IMG/VR virus record: IMGVR_UViG_3300032070_000613
Coordinates: 62,001-126,000 of that record
From: a virus
Direction: 5' to 3' (one strand)
Length of the DNA stretch: 64,000 nucleotides
Part shown: positions 56,325 to 64,000 of the stretch, piece after piece
Position numbering within the stretch: position 1 is the first letter of the stretch
How the letters are laid out: every line of letters begins with the position of its first letter
Notes under the pieces: model-generated
What the model was told of the DNA's origin: nothing
Database searches by the model: none
The model's input: only the letters and a program-made list of their open reading frames with translations
Made by a program: the position numbers and the translations under genes

Positions 56325-57868
56325 CAGAACTAGATACCATTTTCAGATCTATAGTAAATTTCCGTAACGCTAAAAATGAAGAGACGGTCTCTCAAAAAGA
56401 TCTGCTCAAGAATTTCAGGGCACTCCAGCAGATAGTGCCGGAGCCCCCGGAGGAGAACGTCTATAAAATCCTGTATTATTTCATATGGGACTATGTAAAA
56501 TCCAGTGACACTGAAGAGACCGAGCTGCCCTCATATGAATTTATCAGGAATCATTTTCAGGTCAAAGAAGGGAACGAAGCTGTCGTAGGAGTGCTGGATA
56601 GGATCAAAAGCCAGCAGCCCTATGTAGGTCAGGACTATAGAAAAATATTACGGTCATATAATAAAGATCAGAATGCCCTGAAATTAGAAAGAGTGCTGAG
56701 TAACTCAGGGAAAATAGCTTCGACAGGGATGGAAATAGGGCACGGCAAAAACAAAGTCAGATTAGAAGGGGTCCTGGATGCGATAAGCTATTTCGCCCGA
56801 GAGACGAAGGACCTCCAAAGGAGTATCACTCATATAAAGACTGAGTCTCAGATAGTCAGTGATGAGGACTCCAATGAGGTCATAGCTGAATATAAAAAAG
56901 CGGAGGCGGATCCCACTGAAGGTATCGGTATCAATACGTGGCTCAGAGAAATAGATGATGATACCAACGGTTTAAAAAATAACGAACTCATGATGGTCAT
57001 GGCATATACGGGTCACTGTAAAACCACTTTTTCGATGAATATGGCCTATAGGGCTCTCTATGGTGGCTGGAATACCGCCTATGTGACATTAGAGATGTCG
57101 TTTGATGAAATACGCAGGCATATGTTTACTCTGCACTCCTGTAACCCCCGGTTTAAAGAAAAATATCCAATATATAAAGACCTAGTAGGTAATATCTCCT
57201 ATAATGATGTGCTATACGGCCATCTGCATGATGATGAAAGAAAATATTGGTATGAGATATGCAAAGATTTTAATAAAGCCTATAGTGAAGAAGCTGATAA
57301 ATACGGCAGGCTTTTTGTCTGGAGGCCTGAAAAAACGATCACTACCGTATCTGATATAGAGTTTAAACTCAGGACCTATCAGCAAGAGTTGCAGATGATG
57401 GGTCGGAATCTGGAGTTTGTGATCATCGATTATATCAGCCTGATGGGAGCTGATAAAGAGGAGCGTACGAGGGACCCGAATGAAACTACAAATAATATCA
57501 TAAAGTCCCTCAAGCAGCTGTGCCTCACGTTTAATAATGGTAAAGGTATCCGTATTCTGTCTCCCCACCAGGCGAATCGTGAGAGCTACAAAGAGGCCAG
57601 GAAAAATGAGGGACTATATAATCTGACCGGTATGTCCAATGCTCATGAGGCTGAGCGCTCCTGCGATATAGTCATATCCATTTACAAATTTGATGAGGAT
57701 GGAGATAATAATCGTTTGAAATTCTGCTGTCTGAAAAACCGCAGGAACAAACATTTCAGGCCCTTTGATGCGTGCATAGATTTTGAGTCCGGGTTCATTT
57801 ACAACTATGCTCATGCTATAGAGCAGTCGGACAGCCTGGTAGATGTCAGCGCGGTGGTGAAAGCATGA
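56321..57868 (+). CDS. DnaB-like replicative helicase
   Basis: A 515-residue protein with a helical N-terminal part and a RecA-like C-terminal ATPase. Walker A reads AYTGHCKTT (about residues 228-236), where the usual Gly before Lys is Cys. VTLEMS follows the first strand, Walker B is FVIIDYISLMG (near 366), and HQANRES fits motif H3. It should unwind DNA at the replication fork as a hexamer. It is coupled by ATGA overlaps to both neighbours, the zinc-ribbon protein and the primase-type zinc finger, which supports a primosome operon. Confidence 0.8.
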   Translation: MTELDTIFRSIVNFRNAKNEETVSQKDLLKNFRALQQIVPEPPEENVYKILYYFIWDYVKSSDTEETELPSYEFIRNHFQVKEGNEAVVGVLDRIKSQQPYVGQDYRKILRSYNKDQNALKLERVLSNSGKIASTGMEIGHGKNKVRLEGVLDAISYFARETKDLQRSITHIKTESQIVSDEDSNEVIAEYKKAEADPTEGIGINTWLREIDDDTNGLKNNELMMVMAYTGHCKTTFSMNMAYRALYGGWNTAYVTLEMSFDEIRRHMFTLHSCNPRFKEKYPIYKDLVGNISYNDVLYGHLHDDERKYWYEICKDFNKAYSEEADKYGRLFVWRPEKTITTVSDIEFKLRTYQQELQMMGRNLEFVIIDYISLMGADKEERTRDPNETTNNIIKSLKQLCLTFNNGKGIRILSPHQANRESYKEARKNEGLYNLTGMSNAHEAERSCDIVISIYKFDEDGDNNRLKFCCLKNRRNKHFRPFDACIDFESGFIYNYAHAIEQSDSLVDVSAVVKA

Positions 57869-58410
57869 AAGACTTATCGAGTCTCATAGAGCATATAAAA
57901 AATAACGTGTCCCTGCGGGACATGCTGGTCGCTAAAAATCGTATACGAGGCGGTCTCTCGGAGGAGCAGTTTTCGTGTCCGTTCCATGGAGCGGATAGAA
58001 AGAAAAGCGCCAGATATTACAAGCATACTGATACGGCGTATTGCTGGGTGTGCAAAGAGAAATGGGACGTCATATCCTACACCCAAAAAGATGAGGAGAT
58101 GTCTTTTGCTCAGGCTATAAATTATCTGATCAGAGAGTATAGGATAGATATCTCGAAGCTACCTGACGCCCCGGAGGCTGAGGCAGAGAGGATAAAAGCT
58201 AAAGATGTAATAAAGATAGATGCCAGGAAATTGAGTGTGGAAAAATTGTCTCAGGCTATACAGGCGGTGCGGGATGAGGTCCCCGCAGTCACCTATGATA
58301 AATTTGTTTATACGTATATGATGCTCAAATATATAGTGCCTGATGAGAAATTTACGGAGACGTTCGGGAAATTTAAAGAGGCGATGCTGCGGATTTTTAA
58401 TAAAAAATAA
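57865..58410 (+). CDS. primase-type CHC2 zinc-finger protein
   Basis: A 181-residue protein with a CHC2-type finger: CPFH near residue 37, a basic linker, then CWVC, in a DnaG-like context. No TOPRIM catalytic domain is present in it or obviously fused elsewhere in this window, so it may be one half of a split primase or a template-recognition subunit. The rest is helical. Overlap with the helicase gene (ATGA) supports joint function in the primosome. Confidence 0.7.
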   Translation: MKDLSSLIEHIKNNVSLRDMLVAKNRIRGGLSEEQFSCPFHGADRKKSARYYKHTDTAYCWVCKEKWDVISYTQKDEEMSFAQAINYLIREYRIDISKLPDAPEAEAERIKAKDVIKIDARKLSVEKLSQAIQAVRDEVPAVTYDKFVYTYMMLKYIVPDEKFTETFGKFKEAMLRIFNKK

Positions 58411-58425
58411 CATGGGGATCAAATT

Positions 58426-61053
58426 ATGTCTGGAATAGCGATAGCCACTGGATTACTGAGCGATTTTACTGAAATAAAAGTAAAAGAGCTTTTGGAAAAA
58501 AGAAAATGGATGGAGGGTAAGAAATTTATTCTCCTCACTAAAATAGCGGATATAGAGCAGTATATAGATCACTGTATTGAAAAAGGGCTGTGTGTACTGG
58601 ACCTCGAGACTACCGGCCTCAATACTCGTATCAATAAAGATGGGGAGTCCTGTTCTAAAATAGTGGGTATGTGTCTGGCGACGAATGCAGACGAGGGAGT
58701 ATATATCCCTGTAGCTCATGAGGACAAAGAATTCAATGTACCCCTGAAGTTGGTCCTCAGAGAGATCGCCCGTCTCTGTGCCAACTGCCGGTGTATCTTT
58801 CATAATTTTAAATTTGATGGTCAGATGCTCAGGAATTACGGGATAGTTATAGAGGATGATGATAAATATGAGGATACGTATCTGATGGCTGCTATCTGGG
58901 ATGCCTCATTGAAACCTCAAGAGAGAGGTTTAAAATTCCTGGTAGAAAAATTTATAGGTCGTGAGATGATAGAGATAAACGAGCTGGGTATCGAGGGGAG
59001 TAAAAAAAATACTGTAGCATTCGATATGGTACCACCTCAGAAAGCCGTATACTACGGGGCTAGTGATGGTATGTGTACGTTCGCTCTTTATGAATTTTTA
59101 AAAGCTAAAATAGATGAGCAGGATCCCACCGGTAAAAAGGGCCCCTGGGCTATTTATGGGATAGAGAAGCGCTGCATGTTTGTTACGATGGAGATGGAGC
59201 GTAGTCTGGCTAAAATTGATCGTGTTTATTTTGAGAAATGCAAAGAAGATGTGATCGATCGCATGAATAAACTCGTGACTGGTATCTATAATATAGCTGG
59301 TAGGGAGTTCGATGTAAATAGCCCCAAGCAGCTGGGTACACTGCTGTTTGAAGAGTTGAAAATACCGTATCCTATTAAAGAGATGACAAAAACCGGTCTC
59401 TATATCACCAGTGAGAAGATTCTAGAATTGCTGGAGGGAAAATATCCGATCATCGATATGATATTGACCTATCGTGGATATGGAAAAGTAATGGGTACCT
59501 ATATTGAAAATTTTCTTAAAAATGCGGATGAGAATGAAGAGGTGAAATTCAGTCTGAATCAAATAGGGGCTGACACAGGGCGCTATAGTGCGTCGGGAGG
59601 TCAGGGACTCAATGAGGACGGCTATAGTGGAGTAAACTGTGAAAATATCCCGAACTATGATCCTGATAATCCTAACTCTGTAAATTTAAGAAGAGGTGTG
59701 ATAGCGCGTCCCGGCTATAAAATGGTCTCCATTGACTACAGTGGAGAAGAGCTGAGGATCGCGGCGAACTATTCCAGAGAGCCAAAATGGATAGATGAAT
59801 TTTTAAACGGCACTGGAGATTTACATACAAAAACAGCTCAGGCTGTGACGGGTAAACAAAAAGTATCTAAAATGGAGCGTAGGAATTCGAAGACCTTAAA
59901 CTTCCACATTCTGTACGGGGGCGGGGCTGGAGGATTCGCGGCGAGGGCGAAACTCCCCTATCATGTAGCTAAAAAAATGCTGATAGATTTCTTTAGAGAA
60001 TATTCCTCTTTGAAAAGATGGATAGATAAAGAAGCCAAAGCAGCCAAACTGCGGGGATACAGCCTGACAGCACTAGGCAGGAGACGTCCTCTGGGAGAAT
60101 TCTATAATAATCCTGATCCTAAAATAGCTGCTAAAGGAGACCGCTGCGCAATTAACAGCGCTGTCCAAGGTGCAGCGGCGGATCTCATAAAAATTGCTCT
60201 TTATAGAGTTTGGAAATGGATACGAGATAGTGGCCTACAAAATGATATACGTATACTCGCTCCGATCCATGATGAGATATTGTTCGAGGTAAAAGAGGAT
60301 AAGCTCGATGCTCTGATACCTGAGATGTGTAATATAATGCGTCTACCGGATATCACGAAAGCATTAAAATGGCCCGTGCCTTTAGATGTGGATGCGGAGT
60401 ATGGGGACAGTTTCTATGTCGATCATAATTTCTGGGAAGAACAGAAAGAAAAACAAAAAATGACGCCAGCGGAAACTCCTAAACCAGATAGCACGGAGAC
60501 TCCGGTGGATAGGCCCCCAGTAGCTCCACCTGTAGAAACTATACCACAGCCTGAACCGGATCCCGTGGAGGAAATAAAACCTGCAATCATTAAGGAGGCC
60601 CAAGAGAAAAAAAATGATAATGTTTCTGTAATCTCTGTGGTAATGCCTGATAAAATGCCGAGTACGGTCACAGCCAGTGACATGATGCCGTATTTTTATA
60701 ATGTCACGGTAAAGAAGTCTGTGACTGAGGGGGTCGATAAAAAGAAGGATATACAGGATATTTTGAATCAGACAGGGGTATCAAAAGACTCCAAGCCTGC
60801 TTTTCAAGACGCCCATATAAAAGATAGGATCGATGAAAGAGGGTATTTTAACTATCCTCTCGAGATCGACTCCATATCGGCACGGAAACTGAAATTTATT
60901 TTTGACACGCTCGTATCGGCTGGAGACAACGTCTTTATAGGTCCGAAGTATAAAGTTTGTCTCTTAAGCAAGGAAGGAGAGGTCTATTTCAGGTCGTCCG
61001 AGATCGTGGCCATAGACGCTTTTGTAGCGCTGTGTCTCGCGTTTAACATATAA
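58426..61053 (+). CDS. family A DNA polymerase with 3'-5' exonuclease
   Basis: An 875-residue protein. Exonuclease motifs: LDLETTG (about 59-65), HNFKFDG (near 126) and YYGASDG (near 208). Polymerase motifs: A SIDYSGEELRI (near 437), B RRNSKTLNFHILYGGG (near 486), C HDEILFE (near 615). It replicates phage DNA with proofreading. Residues about 671-875 are an extra, unusual C-terminal extension: a Pro/Glu/Thr-rich linker and a small globular domain (ARKLKFIFDTLVSAGDNVFI) of unknown role. The start has GGGGAT upstream. Confidence 0.88.
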   Translation: MSGIAIATGLLSDFTEIKVKELLEKRKWMEGKKFILLTKIADIEQYIDHCIEKGLCVLDLETTGLNTRINKDGESCSKIVGMCLATNADEGVYIPVAHEDKEFNVPLKLVLREIARLCANCRCIFHNFKFDGQMLRNYGIVIEDDDKYEDTYLMAAIWDASLKPQERGLKFLVEKFIGREMIEINELGIEGSKKNTVAFDMVPPQKAVYYGASDGMCTFALYEFLKAKIDEQDPTGKKGPWAIYGIEKRCMFVTMEMERSLAKIDRVYFEKCKEDVIDRMNKLVTGIYNIAGREFDVNSPKQLGTLLFEELKIPYPIKEMTKTGLYITSEKILELLEGKYPIIDMILTYRGYGKVMGTYIENFLKNADENEEVKFSLNQIGADTGRYSASGGQGLNEDGYSGVNCENIPNYDPDNPNSVNLRRGVIARPGYKMVSIDYSGEELRIAANYSREPKWIDEFLNGTGDLHTKTAQAVTGKQKVSKMERRNSKTLNFHILYGGGAGGFAARAKLPYHVAKKMLIDFFREYSSLKRWIDKEAKAAKLRGYSLTALGRRRPLGEFYNNPDPKIAAKGDRCAINSAVQGAAADLIKIALYRVWKWIRDSGLQNDIRILAPIHDEILFEVKEDKLDALIPEMCNIMRLPDITKALKWPVPLDVDAEYGDSFYVDHNFWEEQKEKQKMTPAETPKPDSTETPVDRPPVAPPVETIPQPEPDPVEEIKPAIIKEAQEKKNDNVSVISVVMPDKMPSTVTASDMMPYFYNVTVKKSVTEGVDKKKDIQDILNQTGVSKDSKPAFQDAHIKDRIDERGYFNYPLEIDSISARKLKFIFDTLVSAGDNVFIGPKYKVCLLSKEGEVYFRSSEIVAIDAFVALCLAFNI

Positions 61054-61083
61054 ATACAAATTCATACCCGGGGAGACTAGTGT

Positions 61084-61779
61084 ATGATAATCGTTAAAAC
61101 TGTTAAAGAGTTCGTGAAACAAAATGAGAAACATCTCATATGGTTTTTGCAATATAAAACGGGTATCAACGATAGAGAAATGATCGATGATACTCTGCAG
61201 GAATTTTATATGCGTCTGTACCAGACAAAAGCTCTGGAGTCCTATGATGAAAAACGAGGTACTTTTGATACCTATATCGGCAATCTTTTCTGCTGGATGC
61301 TACCTTTCTTATCCAGGAAAAATTTCAAATACAGGCACACTCTGATGCCTAAACGGTATCGGGATAAATATCTGGATAAAAATGAGAAAGGCATTAGTAA
61401 TAATCATATGTATGATTATAGGATGATGTCCTATGTGAATAAGGATAACAGCAAAATGTGGGTGGATGGGGATGATGTTTTTAACTACGTCCACGAGAAT
61501 AGTGCCACATTTAAAATCAGCAAAGCATACGAAACATCTTATTTTGATACAGATGAAGATCCAGCCCTATCCGGATATCTGGAGAGTTTTAAAACATATA
61601 TCCGTGAGACAGAGTCCCCCAGGAGTGCGGAGAAAATGATACTGTTTTTGGAGCAGAGGGTGGCGGGATGCAAAGGCGTCGAGATAGCAGGTATGATGAA
61701 AGTATCAAATAACATGGTAAAAATCATCAAACATACTCTAAAAAGGAAATATGATACATGGCAGACGATAGACGCATAG
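61084..61779 (+). CDS. sigma-70-like (ECF-type) transcription factor
   Basis: A 231-residue protein. An N-terminal region-2-like helix set (DDTLQEFYMRLYQTKALESY, then GTFDTYIGNLFCWMLPFL) and a C-terminal helix-turn-helix resembling region 4 (VAGCKGVEIAGMMKVSNNMV) give an ECF sigma layout with a long middle. The start follows GGGGAG. It could redirect host RNA polymerase to phage late promoters. The assignment is by eye. It overlaps the next small gene. Confidence 0.6.
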   Translation: MIIVKTVKEFVKQNEKHLIWFLQYKTGINDREMIDDTLQEFYMRLYQTKALESYDEKRGTFDTYIGNLFCWMLPFLSRKNFKYRHTLMPKRYRDKYLDKNEKGISNNHMYDYRMMSYVNKDNSKMWVDGDDVFNYVHENSATFKISKAYETSYFDTDEDPALSGYLESFKTYIRETESPRSAEKMILFLEQRVAGCKGVEIAGMMKVSNNMVKIIKHTLKRKYDTWQTIDA

Positions 61780-61952
61780 ATAAAAATCTGACACGAGAGG
61801 CTATCGTAGCTGAGATAGCCGTACTCCAGGATATCATTAAAAAATATCAGGCTGGAGAGCCTGTGATTGGAGTATACTCATATCCAGCTGCTCTCCAACG
61901 TTTGATGTATTTACGCCATAAACTGACACAGATCAAAAAGAAAATAAAATGA
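61758..61952 (+). CDS. small helical protein
   Basis: A 64-residue, highly helical and basic protein (AVLQDIIKKYQAGEP, then LMYLRHKLTQIKKKIK). Its start overlaps the sigma-like gene and follows AAAAGGA; its stop overlaps the next start (ATGA). The placement supports a real translated gene. No family was recognised; a small regulator or accessory factor is possible. Confidence 0.55.
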   Translation: MADDRRIDKNLTREAIVAEIAVLQDIIKKYQAGEPVIGVYSYPAALQRLMYLRHKLTQIKKKIK

Positions 61953-62464
61953 CATACTATACCGGGGTCGGCTCTCGTCAAACGCCTACAGATATCTCAA
62001 CCCTAATGACCGACATCGCTAAATTTCTTAGCGAGACTGGTTATGTTTTGAGATCGGGTGGAGCGAAGGGGGCCGATTCTTTTTTTGAAGCGGGCGTATC
62101 AGACCCGACAAAGAAAGAGATTTATCTCCCGTGGAAAGATTTTAATGGCAATAAATCCCCTCTGTTCAGAGTCACGGATGAAGCCCTCAAACTGGCTAGC
62201 AAATACCATCCTGCATGGAATAAATTATCCTACGGAGCTCGCAAGCTCATGGGCCGTAATGGCTATCAGGTCCTGGGATCTAATTTGAAAACTCCGAGTA
62301 ATTTTTTGATAGTCTGGACAGAGGATGGAAAAGAAATAGGCGGGACCGCTCAGGCTATGAGAATAGCTAAAGACTATAAAATACCTGTGTATAATTTATT
62401 TTTTGAAGAATGCAGAAATTTAATGAATTATTGGATAGCCAATAAAAAAGTAAAAATAGTATGA
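61949..62464 (+). CDS. SLOG-family (DprA/LOG-like) nucleotide-binding protein
   Basis: A 171-residue Rossmann-like protein. YTGVGSRQTP at the start and LRSGGAKGADSFFEAG fit the SLOG superfamily (DprA, LOG, TRPM-type), whose loops bind nucleotides or nucleotide-derived ligands. Many phages carry such small proteins of uncertain role. It is coupled by ATGA overlaps to both neighbours. Without the DprA C-terminal domain it is not a standard DprA. Confidence 0.6.
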   Translation: MTYYTGVGSRQTPTDISTLMTDIAKFLSETGYVLRSGGAKGADSFFEAGVSDPTKKEIYLPWKDFNGNKSPLFRVTDEALKLASKYHPAWNKLSYGARKLMGRNGYQVLGSNLKTPSNFLIVWTEDGKEIGGTAQAMRIAKDYKIPVYNLFFEECRNLMNYWIANKKVKIV

Positions 62465-63627
62465 CCGATGAAATAGACATCAGTGACATCCTGGAAGATG
62501 AGGTGGAGGAGAGTCCCGCTCAATCCCAAGTGACTCCGGCTATCCCCGACTCTCCAGACAGCCCCGCCCGGAAAGAAATAGCGCAGCTGAGAGATCGTCT
62601 GAGAGTATCTCACGAGCACTGCCGTGATCTTTTCGTGGATATGAGGACTGTGGACTACATAGCTACTCCCGATGACTCCTATATCGAATTTCTGGATAAA
62701 AATTATTACGACAAAAGGCTGTATTTTAAAGTGGACCCTCAGAGACCGAATGATCCTAAAATCATAATAGCCCAGCAGCAATTTTGCAAGCTGCTAGGTA
62801 TCCCCTATAAATTTTTTGCCGCTAACAGGCCCTCCCTGAAAATGAACATCGTGAAGACCTGGCAGGCAGGCCTGACCGCGGATGAGAGTAAAGCCCAGAG
62901 CGTCCTCAAAATTCGGGAGTCTAAAGATTGCTCTATCATCAGAGCATTCATACCAGTAACTAAATGCTGCGTACCTCTCTATGAACTCATAGACATAATC
63001 CTGAATGGCGTGACTATCCCTCTCACAATGGAGTTCGTGTACGGGGATGAAAGGGATGATTTGATATTACACGCCCGTTTTCTTTTTAACAAAGAATATA
63101 CGGTACTGGGATCTAAGGTGTGCGTGGGATTTTCTTTGATAGCGTCTGAGCTGGATGCCTCCCCATTCATAATAGAAATCTTTTTACATGATAAAGAGTT
63201 TGCAACTTCGTATATTAGTACATATGGCGGGGACCCCTTTTTCAAGTCTAAATATGACGGTATCAAAGCGGATCAAATTAAAGATCTGATCCCTAAAATG
63301 TTAAACAGAATCGATAGTGAAGCTCCCGAAATGATAGAAAGGGTAGAGAAGAAAGTATCCGATACTATGCAGAGCGGATTTTTTTGTGCGGAAACTGAGT
63401 GCGTATCGCTACTGAAAGCTAAGGGTATCAACGGCAAAGTGAAAAAAGCGGTATATCATCAGATTACTGAGTGCCAGGATAAAATCAAAACTCCCTGGGA
63501 TATTGCTCGTCACGTGGGTCTGGTGGCTAAAGATTTAGATTCGATAAAGAGGCTCGCTGTAGAGCGGGCTATAGGTCAATATTTGCGACTAACTTTTTCT
63601 AACCCTACAACGTCATATAAAAAATGA
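62461..63627 (+). CDS. DUF932-like conserved phage protein
   Basis: A 388-residue protein. After an acidic N-terminus, a FCKLLGIPYKFFAANRPSLK segment and the following helical and beta parts resemble DUF932/phage-plasmid proteins of unknown function. It ends with TGA inside the sequence AAATGA, which is also the boundary of the second IscB element; the last residues (PTTSYKK) lie in the left hairpin arm. This raises the possibility that the normal C-terminus or coupling to a downstream gene was changed by insertion. Confidence 0.5.
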   Translation: MTDEIDISDILEDEVEESPAQSQVTPAIPDSPDSPARKEIAQLRDRLRVSHEHCRDLFVDMRTVDYIATPDDSYIEFLDKNYYDKRLYFKVDPQRPNDPKIIIAQQQFCKLLGIPYKFFAANRPSLKMNIVKTWQAGLTADESKAQSVLKIRESKDCSIIRAFIPVTKCCVPLYELIDIILNGVTIPLTMEFVYGDERDDLILHARFLFNKEYTVLGSKVCVGFSLIASELDASPFIIEIFLHDKEFATSYISTYGGDPFFKSKYDGIKADQIKDLIPKMLNRIDSEAPEMIERVEKKVSDTMQSGFFCAETECVSLLKAKGINGKVKKAVYHQITECQDKIKTPWDIARHVGLVAKDLDSIKRLAVERAIGQYLRLTFSNPTTSYKK

Positions 63628-63636
63628 CGATGTAGG
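63604..63636 (+). other. left-boundary hairpin of IscB copy 2
   Basis: CCTACAACGTCAT (63604-63616) pairs with ATGACGATGTAGG (63624-63636), 12 of 13 Watson-Crick pairs with one A-A mismatch. The DUF932-like gene's TGA stop is at 63625-63627 in the right arm. Confidence 0.65.
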
Positions 63637-63808
63637 AGTCTAGGGAGCTTATTCAGTAACATGAATATGCAGACGTTACAACCAAAGTTCAAGAACGTAC
63701 CTACGGATGCTTCACTAGTCTGTAGCTCTACAACTCTACCATTAAACAGGAACGAAAGCGCCAGTGTGGTAGAGAAAGTACTGAGTTGTAACAATCCCGA
63801 AGTGAATC
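63604..63808 (+). ncRNA. putative omega RNA (HEARO-like) scaffold, copy 2
   Basis: Almost the same sequence as copy 1: over 63637-63808 only three bases differ. All stems listed for copy 1 are kept; the base at 63721 is T instead of C and makes a G-U pair in the CTACGGA/TCTGTAG stem. The sequence just 5' of it (end of the DUF932-like gene) would supply the guide and differs from that of copy 1, as expected of a mobile guide-RNA system. Confidence 0.75.
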
Positions 63809-64000
63809 TTCACTGGAAACGGGTATCCGGACTTAAAGTCATTGTACCCGTACTCTCTTTAAAAAGGAGTCCTTTAATGCCTTGCGGTTTGATCAAAGCT
63901 CGTCACTTAATTAAAGGAGGTAAAGCAAAAGTAGTTAAACTGAACCCACTAGTCATTCAGCTTAAATTTGACTGTGAAAACCAGATCCAAGATGTTTCTT
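63661..64000 (+). CDS. iscB: IscB-like nuclease, copy 2, N-terminal part (cut by window edge)
   Basis: The frame is open to the window end. It contains the PLMP motif region (VIVPVLSLKRSPLMPC) followed by IKARHLIKGGKAKVVKLNP, the usual IscB N-terminus; the RuvC and HNH motifs would lie beyond the edge. The ATG at 63877 has AAGGAG seven bases upstream; the earlier frame overlaps the RNA scaffold. The coding part aligned with copy 1 after that ATG agrees at about 70 of 123 bases by hand count, so it is a diverged paralogue rather than a recent duplicate. Confidence 0.75.
   Translation, partial: MNMQTLQPKFKNVPTDASLVCSSTTLPLNRNESASVVEKVLSCNNPEVNLHWKRVSGLKVIVPVLSLKRSPLMPCGLIKARHLIKGGKAKVVKLNPLVIQLKFDCENQIQDVS

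Noticed and set aside
1-64000. tRNA genes
   Set aside because: No cloverleaf with a convincing T-arm motif was found by eye; a dedicated scan could still find one.

Overview
This window looks like part of a large tailed bacteriophage, most likely contractile-tailed (myovirus-like). It is densely packed on the + strand with almost no intergenic DNA, many ATGA stop/start overlaps, very large virion proteins, a baseplate J-type protein, collagen-like fibres, and a replication module (SNF2 helicase, DnaB-type helicase, primase zinc finger, family A DNA polymerase). The standard genetic code is used: TAA, TGA and TAG all end genes normally. The host cannot be named from the sequence.

Layout. (1) 1-16.1 kb, tail/baseplate core: the C-terminal 2,880 residues of a giant structural protein whose start lies off the left edge, a small overlapping gene, two internal structural proteins, a zinc-knuckle gp25/W-type protein and a J-type baseplate protein. 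(2) 16.1-22.9 kb, fibres: a fibre with an inserted YCF48-type propeller, then collagen/PKD proteins. (3) 22.9-42.1 kb, a visibly AT-richer accessory island of host-contact genes: DUF2341-LamG-propeller-PKD proteins, a putative glycosyltransferase, a GT8-GT9 fusion, a 1,532-residue RCC1-repeat protein, a four-PKD protein and three collagen-like GXT fibres. An IscB nuclease element with its omega RNA is inserted here. (4) 42.2-53.7 kb, more large tail proteins, including a propeller-free paralogue of the 16.1 kb fibre. (5) 53.8-63.6 kb, replication and regulation: SNF2 helicase, Zn-ribbon protein, DnaB-like helicase, primase zinc finger, DNA polymerase, sigma-like factor, SLOG/DprA-like protein and a DUF932-like protein. 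(6) 63.6-64.0 kb, the start of a second IscB element, cut by the right edge.

The most interesting observation is the pair of IscB (OMEGA) loci. Their upstream non-coding RNA scaffolds are almost identical (3 differences in 172 nt by hand alignment), while the nuclease coding sequence beside them agrees at only about 57% of aligned bases. The left-boundary hairpin shows paired substitutions: four G-U pairs in copy 1 become Watson-Crick pairs in copy 2. Each hairpin contains the stop codon of the upstream phage gene. No TnpA transposase lies beside copy 1. This fits RNA-guided, homing-like mobile nucleases in a phage, but the guides and targets still need to be shown.

The second theme is a modular receptor-binding arsenal. 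DUF2341, LamG, PKD, RCC1, YCF48/BNR propeller and collagen modules are shuffled, nested and duplicated among neighbouring genes. The glycosyltransferases among them could modify the Thr-rich collagen stalks or the host surface.
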